From Myxococcales bacterium 68-20 (GTDB lineage: Bacteria; Myxococcota_A; Polyangia; Polyangiales; Polyangiaceae): a stretch of 64,000 bases of DNA. Shown here in pieces: positions 25,753-34,716 of the stretch. Position 1 is the first letter of the stretch. Each line of letters opens with the position of its first letter. Under the pieces are notes generated by a model, which saw only the letters and a program-made list of their open reading frames with translations, searched no databases and had not been told where the DNA came from. The stretch lies in the NCBI GenBank assembly GCA_001899635.1, contig MKVQ01000001.1:62001-126000 (forward strand), in the 5' to 3' direction. A program made the translations under genes and the position numbers.

Positions 25753-27294
25753 ATGCGGCTGCTGCTGACGACCGATTCGACGACGCGACGCGTGCTCCTC
25801 ACGGTCGGTGCGGCCCTGCTCGTCGTTCTCTCGTCTCCGCCATTCGGCCTGTGGCCGCTCGCGTTCGTCGCGCTCGTCCCGCTTCACGCTGCGCTTCGCA
25901 ACGCTGGTCGTAGAACGCGCGTGCGCGAGGCGGCGGCGATCGGCTTCGGCTTCGGCGTGCTGGTCCACCTGACCTTCTTCCACTGGCTCCTCGCCGTCCC
26001 GTTCGTGTCGGCGCACCACCTGGCCGTCCTCGCCGCGTACCTCGCGGTCTTCAGCGCCGTGTTCGTGGTGATCTGGAGCAGGCTCTCGGGACGCTTCGCG
26101 CTGCCGCTCGTCCCTGCCGCCCTGGTGGCTCTCGACTGGATCCGGGGGCACGCCGGCTTCCTCGCATGCCCCTGGGGGACGATTGGGCAGACCCAGTCGG
26201 AGAACCTGCCGCTCCTTCAATGGGCGAGCGTCGGCGGCGAGCCTCTGATCACGTTCGCCGTCGTCTCGGTGAACGTCGCCGTCGCCGAGCTCCTCGAGCG
26301 GGGGCGCTCGCTTCGCCCCATCGTCACGCTCGGGCTCGTCGCACTGGGCCACGTGGCGGGCGCCGCGATGATGCCGGCGACGGAGGGCAGGCCCCTCCGC
26401 GTGGCCGCGGTGCAACCGAACATCGATCCCCGAGCCCCACGCTCCGACTCGGATGCGCTCCGCGAGCTCACCGAAAGAGCGGCCGCAACGAGGCCAGACC
26501 TCGTCGTGTGGCCGGAGTCGACCGCTGGCGATACGGAGCACGACTTCCTCGCGCTCTTCCGCACGCGGGCGATCATCGACAGCGTGGGCGTTCCGGTGCT
26601 CTTCGGGTCATCCTCGGGGAGCACGTCCGAGCGCGGCTACAACTCGCTCTTCTTCATGACGCCCGGCAAGCCAATGCCGCAGCCCTACCGGAAGGTGCGG
26701 CTCGTTCCGTTCGCGGAGTACGCGCCGATCGGGCCCGCGATCGGACCACGGATGTTCGATACGATCCCGGGCGACACGCGCTTCACCTTCGACCTCGACG
26801 GCGTGGACGTCGAGCCGCTGCTCTGCTTCGAGAGCCTCTTCGCCGACGACGTACGCGTGACGGCCTCCGCACGCCCGTCCGTCATCGCCCTCGCGGTGAA
26901 CGACGCCTGGTTCGGCAAGAGCGTTGCGCCCGAGCTGCACAACTTGGTGAGCGCGTTCCGCGCCGTCGAGAATCGCCGTCCCGTCGTGATCGCGTCGAAC
27001 GGTGGTCCATCGACGATCTTCGATGCGAGCGGTCGGGTCGTCGCTCGCGCCCGCTCCTTCGAGCCCGACGTGATCGTGGCCGCGGTGAGGGTCGATGTCC
27101 CCGCGGGACCGTATCGACGATGGGGCGATGCCGTTCCCCTCGGCCTGATCGTCACCACGGTCCTCCTATCGTTCGTCGGCCCCTTCGCAGAACGACGGCG
27201 TTCGGCCGCGAGTACCGTGCTTCGAGCTAAGGCGCAACTCAGTTGCGCCGATCATGAAAGGTCGAAGCGGTCGGCTCACACGAGCTCGTCTTGA
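25753..27294 (+). CDS. lnt: Apolipoprotein N-acyltransferase
   Basis: Protein of 513 residues (ATG at 25753, five bases after GAGGAGG). The first 205 residues have about six membrane helices with the Lnt signature FLACPWGTIGQTQ. The C-terminal nitrilase domain, on the periplasmic face, has the catalytic triad Glu255 (VWPEST), Lys314 (YRKVRLVPFAEYAP) and Cys358 (LLCFESLF). It N-acylates the lipidated Cys of mature lipoproteins, the final step in their maturation, which fits the lipoprotein-rich surroundings. It begins 26 bp after the PKD gene stop on the same strand and may be co-transcribed. The tail beyond about residue 490 is poorly conserved and overlaps a small palindrome. Confidence 0.95.
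   Translation: MRLLLTTDSTTRRVLLTVGAALLVVLSSPPFGLWPLAFVALVPLHAALRNAGRRTRVREAAAIGFGFGVLVHLTFFHWLLAVPFVSAHHLAVLAAYLAVFSAVFVVIWSRLSGRFALPLVPAALVALDWIRGHAGFLACPWGTIGQTQSENLPLLQWASVGGEPLITFAVVSVNVAVAELLERGRSLRPIVTLGLVALGHVAGAAMMPATEGRPLRVAAVQPNIDPRAPRSDSDALRELTERAAATRPDLVVWPESTAGDTEHDFLALFRTRAIIDSVGVPVLFGSSSGSTSERGYNSLFFMTPGKPMPQPYRKVRLVPFAEYAPIGPAIGPRMFDTIPGDTRFTFDLDGVDVEPLLCFESLFADDVRVTASARPSVIALAVNDAWFGKSVAPELHNLVSAFRAVENRRPVVIASNGGPSTIFDASGRVVARARSFEPDVIVAAVRVDVPAGPYRRWGDAVPLGLIVTTVLLSFVGPFAERRRSAASTVLRAKAQLSCADHERSKRSAHTSSS
27231..27249. repeat. Small palindromic repeat, copy 1
   Basis: GGCGCAACT and AGTTGCGCC flank a single C, inside the 3' end of lnt. The same core AAGGCGCAACTC followed by a GCGCC arm recurs at 47405-47425. 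Confidence 0.4.
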
Positions 27295-27299
27295 CCGGA

Positions 27300-27336
27300 G
27301 ATTCACGCCCGCTCGTTCAACGGGCGGGCGCGAATC
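27300..27336 (+). terminator. Hairpin after lnt
   Basis: Bases 27300-27317 pair with 27319-27336 over about 16 positions with one mismatch and one wobble, starting 6 bp after the lnt stop. No T run follows. It is a probable terminator for the PKD-lnt unit. Confidence 0.55.
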
Positions 27337-27608
27337 GGAGGTCAATGCAAGTGAGTCCCGCTTCAGCCGGCGTCGCCCTCGGCAAATCGCGGCGGGCTCC
27401 GATGTACCGAGAGCGTGCCCGTGATGCCCGTGCTCTCGAGGTGCGCGCGGGCGGAAGTATGGCATCGCGAGGCGCGACTCGTCGCGCCCCGGGATGCCAT
27501 CAATTCGTAGCGCCCGTGCTCATCGGCGCCGGTGCGATGCGCCGGCTCCAGGGACGACGCCGCGCGCGCAGCCGACGCGATGCCGCCGCCCGATGAGGCG
27601 GCGTTGGG
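27337..27608. other. Non-coding spacer between lnt and GST genes
   Basis: No credible gene. A compound hairpin is present: GGCATC (27461-27466) pairs with GATGCC (27493-27498), and inside it GGCGCGAC (27471-27478) with GTCGCGCC (27481-27488). It may help termination between the two convergent genes. Confidence 0.45.
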
Positions 27609-28226
27609 CTACTGCGAGGCCGTCATCGTCGCGTAGGCCTTCTGGATCGCTTCGTTGCCCTTGAGCCCATCGCAGTAGGCTTGCGCCGCGGGCGGCAGCG
27701 TGATGCCGAGAGGGACGCTCCAGGACAGCACGATGTACGCGTACAGATCGGGGGCGCTGAGGGACTTGCCATTGAGGAAGCTCCGCTTGCCCCCTTCGAG
27801 CAGGGTCACCAGCTTGTCCACGCGTCGCAGTACGTTGGCCACCGCGGCGGCACGGGCCTCGCCGGTCAACTGCGGGTTGAAGAGCGGACCGAACGCCGGG
27901 TGCAGCTCGCTCGCCACGAATCCCATGTCGTTCAGATAACTGTAGCGCTCCGGCGTGCCTTCCTTGGGCGAGAGCCCCGCGTTACCGGCGTCGGCCAAGT
28001 AGGTGAGCGTCGCCACGTTCTCGTTGAGGATGGTGCCGTCCGAGAACGCGACCGTCGGAACGTTCCCCTTGGGGTTGATGGAGTAGAAGTCGACCCCGGA
28101 CTTGGTCTTGTGCGTCGCCAAGTCGACCGTCTCGGAGTCGAAGGTGAGCCCTCCGATCTGCGCCGCGAGGAAGTTCGCTGCTCCGCAGCTTGTCGGTGTA
28201 TAATACAGCTTGAAGTTCGTTCCCAT
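27609..28226 (-). CDS. Glutathione S-transferase family protein
   Basis: Protein of 205 residues read from the ATG at 28226. The N-terminal thioredoxin-like domain contains LYYTPTSCGAANFLAAQI and the cis-Pro/glutathione segment NPKGNVPTVAFSDGTILNE, close to bacterial beta-class GSTs in the GstA style, where a Cys in this first loop (Cys about 13) contacts glutathione. The C-terminal helical domain has SAPDLYAYIVLSWS. It conjugates or reduces substrates with glutathione in the cytoplasm; natural substrate unknown. No clear ribosome-binding site. Convergent with lnt across a non-coding spacer. Confidence 0.85.
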   Translation of the reverse strand: MGTNFKLYYTPTSCGAANFLAAQIGGLTFDSETVDLATHKTKSGVDFYSINPKGNVPTVAFSDGTILNENVATLTYLADAGNAGLSPKEGTPERYSYLNDMGFVASELHPAFGPLFNPQLTGEARAAAVANVLRRVDKLVTLLEGGKRSFLNGKSLSAPDLYAYIVLSWSVPLGITLPPAAQAYCDGLKGNEAIQKAYATMTASQ

Positions 28227-28562
28227 ACGCGCGGACGGTACCGAATCCGAACGACGTTCGGGGGCTCTTTCGATTCGGGCTCGCCGTCGCTGCGAAGTAG
28301 CTCGAGCATGGCGCGCTCCTCGACGGGGACCTGACCCACTTGCGCGCAAGCCGGAACGGATGAGCGCGATGATCGACTCTCTCCCTGAGACCGCGCTCGT
28401 TGCCGTGCACGCGGATACCGTCGCTGCGGGCGCGCTCCAGACGAGGGACGCGAGGGGATGTCGGCCGATCAGCTGCGAGCGATGGTGATCGAGCGGGCGA
28501 AGTGGAAACCGAAAGGCTCTTGGCTGCCGCGCCCGAGCGTGCTCGGGGGTCGACAGAATGTC

Positions 28563-28574
28563 ATTTTCGAAAAT
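28563..28574. promoter_or_regulatory. AT-rich 12-bp palindrome
   Basis: ATTTTCGAAAAT is a perfect palindrome in one of the most AT-rich patches of the window, about 460 bp before the trypsin start. It is a possible protein-binding site; no hexamers are aligned with it. Confidence 0.3.
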
Positions 28575-28655
28575 TTTCTCCCTCAGCGGAACAGTCGACT
28601 CGTTGAGCCTCCAACGGGCGCATGGGCCCGGTCGAGCTCGCCGGGGGCCGGCTCG

Positions 28656-28835
28656 CTACGAGGCGTCGGGCTTGGCGCCGTGAAGGGAGGTCGGATCGCG
28701 GGCGCGGGCTTGTTGCGGCGCGTCGACCGGGACGCCGAGGCCCTCCAAGATCCGGCGCGCCGCGTTCGTCTCGACGACCGTCTCGACGACCCGAATCGGC
28801 CGCGGCCGAACGCCCCGAACGCAACGCGATCGTCT
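28656..28835 (-). pseudogene. Remnant of a Y2 (IS91-type) transposase C-terminus
   Basis: The minus strand reads IRVVETVVETNAARRILEGL followed by GVPVDAPQQARARDPT and a TAG stop at 28656-28658. This matches my recollection of the C-terminal tail of IS91-like Y2 transposases (a CPRCGG-RMRV motif, a short linker, then RRILEHLGLP and an Ala/Pro/Arg tail). The zinc-binding and catalytic parts are absent and the frame upstream is lost. The assignment rests on pattern memory only. Confidence 0.4.
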
Positions 28836-29034
28836 TCTTCAGGAGGGACTATGGCAGCCATACGCCCGCCACGGAAGGCGGGCGCTTCCTTCTCGGAGCT
28901 TGCTGGCGCACAGCGCGTCCGCGTTCCGTCTCGTCTGCAGATTCCACCTTGTCACACGCGGCTACCGGCGGTTTGTTTCACCGGTCCTCTCGGCGTCTGC
29001 TTCGATGCCTGCTGTCCCCCATGAAAAGGAACGC

Positions 29035-30261
29035 ATGATCGCCAACCGAGCGATTCCGGCCCTCACGCTCAGTCTTCTCTCGTGTCTCGCTGCTTGCTCG
29101 TCGACCTCGGGGGACCAGGAGATCGACGAGCGTACGGGAACGACGAAGAGCGCCATCATCGACGGCAAGTCGTCCGATTCGTCGCAGGACGCGGTCGTGC
29201 TCCTCGTCCACTACGATCCCTCGAACAACGGCTTCGGACAGTGCACCGGAACGCTGCTCGCGCCGCGGCTCGTCCTGACGGCGCGCCACTGCGTGGGCGA
29301 CACCGATCTGTATGCCGCTTGCAAGGCGGACGGCACGCCGATCGCGGCGGGCGCGATCCGCAAGAACCACAAGGCGAACACGATGTACGTGTTCACGGGC
29401 AAGGATCGCCCGGACTTCGGCCGCGGGGAGGTCAAGCCCGCCGGGCGAGGAAAGAAGATCATCGACGACGGAGGAAAGAACCTCTGCAACCACGACATCG
29501 CGCTCATCCTCCTCGAGGAGCCCGTCACCGACGCCCCGATCGCTCCGATCCGACTCGACGCTGATGTCGAGGTGGGCGAGCTGATCACCGCGATCGGCTG
29601 GGGCGTCACCGAGGACACGCCGTCGCCCAAGCAGCGCCAGCAGCGCAAGAACATCGAGATCACGAACGTCGGTCCGGACAAGGCGGGGGCCGGCGTTCCT
29701 CCGAACGAGTTCCAGGTCGGGGAATCGATCTGTTCGGGCGACAGCGGCGGCCCGGCGATCGCGCAGGAAACGAGCGCCGTCGTCGGCGTCGTCTCGCGTG
29801 GCGGCAATGCCCAGGGCGGAGACAGCAACGACCCCGCGGCCAACTGCATCGACGGCAAGAACCTCTACACGAAGATCTCGCCGTTCAAGGATCTCATCCT
29901 GGAAGCGTACGCGCTCGCCGAGGCGGAGCCCTGGATCGAGGGCGGTCCCGACCCGCGTAAGCTGAAGCCGAAGGCGGCGTGCGAGACCGGCGAAGAGTGC
30001 CGCTCGGGGCTCTGTCTGCCCGATCCCGACGCGGGCGATGCGCTGACGTGCGCCGAGGATTGCTCGACGACCGAGACCTGCAGCGTCGAAGGCGAGGTGT
30101 GCACCGCCGAAGGCGAGGCGAAGGTATGCCGCGCGCCGAAGAAGGCGCCGGCCGAGAGCGCCGGGATGTGCTCGAGCACGCCAGGACGGTCCGGCTTCGG
30201 CGGCGCATCGCTCGTGCTCGGGCTGCTCGCGCTCGCGAGCCTCCGCCGCAAGCGGAGCTGA
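29035..30261 (+). CDS. Trypsin-like serine protease with C-terminal anchor
   Basis: Protein of 408 residues, ATG at 29035 after AAAAGGA. The signal peptide ends in CLAAC, a lipobox. The S1 triad is visible: His in LTARHCVGD, Asp in NHDIALILLEE, Ser in GDSGGPAI. A Cys-rich module (CETGEECRSGLCLPD ... CSVEGEVC) follows, and the protein ends with Gly-rich, hydrophobic and Arg/Lys segments (GFGGASLVLGLLALASLRRKR). That tripartite tail is the MYXO-CTERM or GlyGly-CTERM style of sorting signal. The combination of a lipid anchor at one end and a sorting tail at the other is odd; one may be inactive. It is likely a surface protease acting on extracellular proteins. Confidence 0.85.
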   Translation: MIANRAIPALTLSLLSCLAACSSTSGDQEIDERTGTTKSAIIDGKSSDSSQDAVVLLVHYDPSNNGFGQCTGTLLAPRLVLTARHCVGDTDLYAACKADGTPIAAGAIRKNHKANTMYVFTGKDRPDFGRGEVKPAGRGKKIIDDGGKNLCNHDIALILLEEPVTDAPIAPIRLDADVEVGELITAIGWGVTEDTPSPKQRQQRKNIEITNVGPDKAGAGVPPNEFQVGESICSGDSGGPAIAQETSAVVGVVSRGGNAQGGDSNDPAANCIDGKNLYTKISPFKDLILEAYALAEAEPWIEGGPDPRKLKPKAACETGEECRSGLCLPDPDAGDALTCAEDCSTTETCSVEGEVCTAEGEAKVCRAPKKAPAESAGMCSSTPGRSGFGGASLVLGLLALASLRRKRS

Positions 30262-30269
30262 ACCTCGCT

Positions 30270-30950
30270 CTAGCGACGGAAGCGGAGCGCCATCGTTTCG
30301 GCGGCGCCGCGGAGGACGTCGAAGAGCGAAAGTCCTTCCTTCGCGCGTTCGACGCCGATCGCGAGATCGTAGGCGAGCGTTCCCTCGCCGGACTCGGCGA
30401 GCACCTTCCTGGCGCCGGAGCGCTCCAGGATCGCGCGCATCGTATCGTTGTCGGCGAGGACGTCGGCGCGGAGCGTGTGGATGCCCCGGAGCCTCGCCGC
30501 GCGGAGGAGCTCGTGGAGGAGCACGGTGGCGACGCCTCGACGATGCATGTCGTCGACGACCGTGATGGCTGCCTCGGCCGTGTCGGGGGAGCCTTCCAGA
30601 CGGACGAAGCGCGCGATGCCGATGCCCCGTTCCGTCTTGAGATCGGGGGACTCCATCGATGCTCCGATCGCGACATGGTCCTTCTGATCGACCGACGTGA
30701 GGTAGGTCAGGAGGTCGTCGGTGGGCTCGGGGCCGATGTTGAGGAAGCGGAAGTAACGCGACTCCGGGGAGAGCTCGCGGAAGGCGCTTCGTAGCTCCTC
30801 GCGATCCTCCGGCGTGACCGGTCTCACGGTCACGATCGTCCCGTCGCGGAGCGAGCGGGTCACGCGCCAGCCAGGGGCACCGTCGAACGCCGGATCTGGC
30901 GATGAGCCGGACGAGGAGTCAGACGGATCTGCGGGCGAATCGACGGACAC
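30270..30950 (-). CDS. GNAT-family N-acetyltransferase
   Basis: Protein of 226 residues. After a Ser/Pro/Asp-rich N-terminus (about 30 residues) comes the GNAT fold: TVRPVTPEDREELRSAF (strand 1, helix 1), SRYFRFLNIGPEPTDDLL, AEAAITVVDDMHRRGVATVLLHEL (CoA-binding R-R-G-V-A motif) and ADNDTMRAILERSGARKV. It resembles the acetyltransferase module of protein lysine acetyltransferases of the Pat type, here without the acyl-CoA synthetase part. It transfers acetyl from acetyl-CoA to an amine; the substrate is unknown. Convergent with the trypsin gene, 8 bp between stops. Confidence 0.85.
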   Translation of the reverse strand: MSVDSPADPSDSSSGSSPDPAFDGAPGWRVTRSLRDGTIVTVRPVTPEDREELRSAFRELSPESRYFRFLNIGPEPTDDLLTYLTSVDQKDHVAIGASMESPDLKTERGIGIARFVRLEGSPDTAEAAITVVDDMHRRGVATVLLHELLRAARLRGIHTLRADVLADNDTMRAILERSGARKVLAESGEGTLAYDLAIGVERAKEGLSLFDVLRGAAETMALRFRR

Positions 30951-31039
30951 GGCGGGCTATCCTAGCAGCCGAGGCCGCGTCTATCCTGTCGCCGATCGCT
31001 CGATACTCGAGTCGAGCTTGCGGCAGGAGGACACGAACG

Positions 31040-32509
31040 ATGACGATCCGCGTTGATCTGTGCGTGCTCGGCGCTGGGCCAGCCGGCTATGCCGCCGCGA
31101 TGCGCGCGCATGACCTCGGAAAGCGCGTGCTGCTCGTCGAGCGCGATCGCATCGGGGGCGCGGGGATCCACTCGGGGGCGCTGTCGTCGAAGACGATGTG
31201 GCACCTCTCGAACGACTACTCGATCGCGAAGCTCACCGATCGAGGCTACCGCGCTCCCGGCGGCCTCGACGTCAGCTACGGATCCGTGATCGAGTGCGTC
31301 CGCACGGCGGTCGCCGAACGGCGGGCCCTACTCGATCGCCAGCTCGAGGTCCTCTCGAAGCCGTCCCGGAGCGGAGGTGTCGTCACGCTCCTCCGCGGTG
31401 CGGCGCGCTTCGTCTCCCCGACCATGCTCGAGGTGAAGAGGAACGACGGGAAGGTCGAGGCGGTCGAGGCCTCGAATTTCCTCATCGCCACCGGCTCGCG
31501 CCCGCGAATCCCGGACGGTATCCCGGTCGACGGCGACGTCGTGGTCACGAGCGACCACATCGAGTCGTGGTCGAGCTTTCCCGAGAGCATGGTCATCGTC
31601 GGCGCGGGCGTCATCGGGTGCGAGTACGCGACGATCTTCGCCAACTTCGGGCGGACGAAGGTCAACATCATCGATCGGCAGCCGCGGATCCTCCCGTTCG
31701 AGGACGAGGACGTCGCCGAGGAGGTCGCGTCGAGCTTCGAGTCGTTCGGCGTCACGATCCATCGCTCCTCGAAGCTCGAGAAGCTCGAGATCGTGAACGG
31801 TCGCGTCGAGTACGTGGTCACCAGCGCCGATGGCAAGAGCGAGACGATCCGCGTCGCCAAGGCGCTCGTCTCGGTCGGGCGCGTGCCGAACGTCCAGGAC
31901 CTCGGGCTCGAGGCGGCGGGCGTGAAGGTCGAGAAGAACGGGAGCATCGTCGCGAAGGACACCCGGACGACGGCGCCGCACATCTGGGCGGCGGGCGACG
32001 TCACGATGGACATCGCCCTCGTCAACGTGGCGGAGCTCGAGGGCCGCTACGCCGTCGAGAAGATGTTCGGCCTCGAGCCGGCTCCGATCCCCTACGAGGC
32101 GCTCAGCGCGATCATGTTCCTCCGTCCGGAGGTCGCGAGCGTCGGCCTCAACGAGATGAAGGCTCGCGAGCTCGAGATCCCATACCGCGTCGGCGTCGTC
32201 GACAATCGCCTGGTGAGCCGGAACGTCGCGATGCGGTCCACGAGAGGCTTCGTGAAGCTGCTCGTCGCGAAGGAGTCCTCGAAGGTGCTTGGTCTGCGCG
32301 TCGTGGGACCGCAGGCATCGAGCACGATCCAGGGCATCGCCTTTCTCATCCAGATGGGCGCGACGCTCGCGGACATCGATCACTGCGTGCACCCGCATCC
32401 GGCGATCCCGGAGGGGGTCCAGGAGTGTGCCAGGATGCTGCTCGGGCGGTCGGTCCTGAAGGCCGAGGTCTTCGGTCCGGAGGGGTTGCTCCGCTGCGGC
32501 GAAGGCTGA
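31040..32509 (+). CDS. FAD-dependent pyridine nucleotide oxidoreductase lacking the redox disulfide
   Basis: Protein of 489 residues; start set by CAGGAGG nine bases upstream. It has the FAD-binding GAGPAGYAAA motif, the NAD(P) motif VIVGAGVIGCEYATIF, the second FAD motif HIWAAGDVTMDIALVNVA and a C-terminal dimer domain with HPHPAIPEG. Where lipoamide dehydrogenases and glutathione reductases carry CxxxxC, this one reads GGAGIHSGALSSK, with Gly42 and Ala47 in place of the cysteines. This resembles soluble transhydrogenases (SthA), which also lack the disulfide, so NADH/NADP+ hydride exchange is the best guess. Cytoplasmic flavoprotein. Divergent from the GNAT gene. Confidence 0.8.
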   Translation: MTIRVDLCVLGAGPAGYAAAMRAHDLGKRVLLVERDRIGGAGIHSGALSSKTMWHLSNDYSIAKLTDRGYRAPGGLDVSYGSVIECVRTAVAERRALLDRQLEVLSKPSRSGGVVTLLRGAARFVSPTMLEVKRNDGKVEAVEASNFLIATGSRPRIPDGIPVDGDVVVTSDHIESWSSFPESMVIVGAGVIGCEYATIFANFGRTKVNIIDRQPRILPFEDEDVAEEVASSFESFGVTIHRSSKLEKLEIVNGRVEYVVTSADGKSETIRVAKALVSVGRVPNVQDLGLEAAGVKVEKNGSIVAKDTRTTAPHIWAAGDVTMDIALVNVAELEGRYAVEKMFGLEPAPIPYEALSAIMFLRPEVASVGLNEMKARELEIPYRVGVVDNRLVSRNVAMRSTRGFVKLLVAKESSKVLGLRVVGPQASSTIQGIAFLIQMGATLADIDHCVHPHPAIPEGVQECARMLLGRSVLKAEVFGPEGLLRCGEG

Positions 32510-32610
32510 GGTCGAGCGAGCGACGCGCGCGGCCTATAGGACATCTCATCCACTCATCCAGAGTGTGATCGCCGTTCCGTCGCTCGCTGGTCCAAAGGTC
32601 ATCCCGTCCC

Positions 32611-34557
32611 GTGCACCCGCCGCTCCTCACCCGCTCCACCGATCCTCCGAAGCAGCCGCTCGGCGTCGCGCTTCGCGAGAGCGTGCGCTTCATGCGGCGT
32701 GCGCTCGGGCTCGTGTGGAAGACCTCGGCGCCGCTCACCGCCGCGTTCGGAGGGCTCGCGATCTTCGGAGCGGTCCTGGGCCCGGCGATCGCGCTTGCGG
32801 GCAAGCGCATCGTCGACTCGGTCGTCGCGGGGTCGGAGGTGGAGACGCTGAAGTGGGTGGCCGTCGAGCTCGGGCTCGTCGTCGCCCAGGCGACCATGAA
32901 CCGGACGAGCGCGCTGGTCCGCAGCGTGCTTGGCTCGCGCCTCGGCAACGACATCAACGTCGCGATCCTCGAGCGAGCGCAGCGGCTCGAGCTCCGGCAT
33001 TTCGAAGACCCCGAGTTCTACGACCGACTCACGCGCGCACGCCGCGAGGCCTCCTCGCGGCCGCTCGCGCTCGTCTCGGAGAGCTTCGCGCTCGGCCAGT
33101 CCGTTCTCACCCTCGCGGGCTACGCCGTGCTGCTCGTTCGCTTCAACGCGTGGGTGGTGCTCCTGCTGATGGTGGCGACGGTCCCGGCGACGATCGCGGA
33201 GATGAAGTACTCGAAGCAGGGGTTCCGCATCCGCAACTGGCGCTCGCCGGACGCACGCCGCCTGACGTACCTCGAGTACATCCTCGCGAACGACAAGCAC
33301 GCGAAGGAGATGAAGCTGTTCGGCCTCGGCCCGCTGTTCCTCGGCCGCTACAAGGAGCTCGCGGAGCGCTTCCACCGCGAGGACTCGAGGCTCATGGTGC
33401 GCCGTACGATCGTCACGTACGGCCTCTCGCTGCTCGCGACGCTCGCGTTCTACGGCGCGTACGCGTCGATGGCGGTCCTCGCGGCGGTCGGCCGGCTCAC
33501 GCTCGGCAACATGACGATGTACGTGCTCGCCTTCCGGAGCGGCCAGCAGTCGTTCCAGTCGATCCTCGGCGGCATCGGCAACATCTACGAGCACAACCTC
33601 TACATGTCGAACCTGTTCGCGTATCTCGACGCCGACCTCGACGCCGTGGCGCCGGCGGTCGACGCGAAGCTGGAGAGCGACGGGGCGGCGACGAACGGAG
33701 CGGCGCGACCGTCGCCGACACGCGCCGGAGAAGACGGAGAAGGGGAGCCGCCGAGGCTGCCTGCCGTTGCGTCGCACGCGCTTCCGGCACTGGCCGCGTC
33801 CGAGCGCGGCATCCGGCTCGCCGACGTGAGCTTCCGCTACCCGGGCCAGAAGAAGTGGGTCCTCCGCCACGTGGACCTGTTCATCCCGGAGGGGCAGAGC
33901 GTGGCGATCGTCGGGCAGAACGGCGCCGGCAAGACGACGCTCATCAAGCTCGTGAGCCGGCTGTACGAACCGACCGAGGGACGGATCCTCCTCGATGGGA
34001 AGGACCTCCGTGACTGGGACCGCGACGCGCTCCTCGCGCGCTTCGGCGTGGTCTTCCAGGACTTCAACCAGTACCAGCTCAAGTTCCGCGAGAACGTCGG
34101 CGTCGGCTCCGTCGAGCACCTCGAAGACGAGCCCCGCATCGTCCGCGCCGCGAGCCAGGGCGGCGCGGACCCCGTGCTCGCCGGGCTCGCCAGCGGTCTC
34201 GATACGCCGCTCGGCCGCTGGTTCCAGGACGGCGCGGAGCTCTCGGGCGGGCAATGGCAGAAGATCGCGCTCGCGCGCGGCTTCATGCGTGAGGAGGCCG
34301 ACATCCTCGTCCTCGACGAGCCCACCGCGGCGCTCGACGCGGAGGCCGAGCATGCCGTCTTCGAGCGGTTCCAGGAGCTCACGAAGGGCCGGACCACGAT
34401 CATCATCTCGCATCGCTTCCCCACGGTCCGCATGGCGGATCGCATCCTCGTCGTGGAGAACGGCGCGATCGCGGAGGACGGGACGCACGCCGACCTCGTC
34501 GCCGCCGCCCGGACCTACGCGAGGCTCTACGAGCTCCAGGCGAGAGGCTACGTCTGA
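32611..34557 (+). CDS. ABC exporter, fused membrane and ATPase domains
   Basis: Protein of 648 residues (GTG start at 32611, no strong ribosome-binding site). The N-terminal half has about five or six transmembrane helices; a short charged linker (about 345-390) leads to the ATPase domain with Walker A GQNGAGKTTLIK (about 435), signature LSGGQWQKIALARG (about 543), Walker B DILVLDEPTAALD (about 563) and switch His in IIISHRF. As a half-transporter it should homodimerise and export a lipid, peptide or drug. No substrate-specific domain or partner gene is present, so the cargo is unknown. Confidence 0.9.
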   Translation: MHPPLLTRSTDPPKQPLGVALRESVRFMRRALGLVWKTSAPLTAAFGGLAIFGAVLGPAIALAGKRIVDSVVAGSEVETLKWVAVELGLVVAQATMNRTSALVRSVLGSRLGNDINVAILERAQRLELRHFEDPEFYDRLTRARREASSRPLALVSESFALGQSVLTLAGYAVLLVRFNAWVVLLLMVATVPATIAEMKYSKQGFRIRNWRSPDARRLTYLEYILANDKHAKEMKLFGLGPLFLGRYKELAERFHREDSRLMVRRTIVTYGLSLLATLAFYGAYASMAVLAAVGRLTLGNMTMYVLAFRSGQQSFQSILGGIGNIYEHNLYMSNLFAYLDADLDAVAPAVDAKLESDGAATNGAARPSPTRAGEDGEGEPPRLPAVASHALPALAASERGIRLADVSFRYPGQKKWVLRHVDLFIPEGQSVAIVGQNGAGKTTLIKLVSRLYEPTEGRILLDGKDLRDWDRDALLARFGVVFQDFNQYQLKFRENVGVGSVEHLEDEPRIVRAASQGGADPVLAGLASGLDTPLGRWFQDGAELSGGQWQKIALARGFMREEADILVLDEPTAALDAEAEHAVFERFQELTKGRTTIIISHRFPTVRMADRILVVENGAIAEDGTHADLVAAARTYARLYELQARGYV

Positions 34558-34716
34558 GCGTCGCTCCAGCGCCGGCGTCGAAGGTCCGAGCGCGCTCGTC
34601 GCCATCGGTGCTGGCGCGGTGCCGGCCCGCTCTGGCCCGGGCCAGGGGGGCGCCTTGCGATCTGCGCGAGATCGCTTGCGGGGGGCGTTGGCCCGAGCCG
34701 TGCTGAACGGAGCGGC

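Larger units (their letters stand above)
28227..29034. other. Long intergenic region with transposase scar
   Basis: About 800 bp between the GST and trypsin genes. It includes the transposase remnant at 28656-28835, an AT-rich palindrome at 28563-28574, and short open frames (for example an ATG at 28458 reading MSADQLRAMVIERAKWKPKG) with no recognised homology. The mixture suggests decayed mobile DNA. Confidence 0.5.

Noticed and set aside
28361-28560. Short frames reading MSAMIDSLPETALVAVHADT and MSADQLRAMVIERAKWKPKG.
   Set aside because: They could be a frameshifted remnant, but I could not tie them to any family. Left as part of the described intergenic region.
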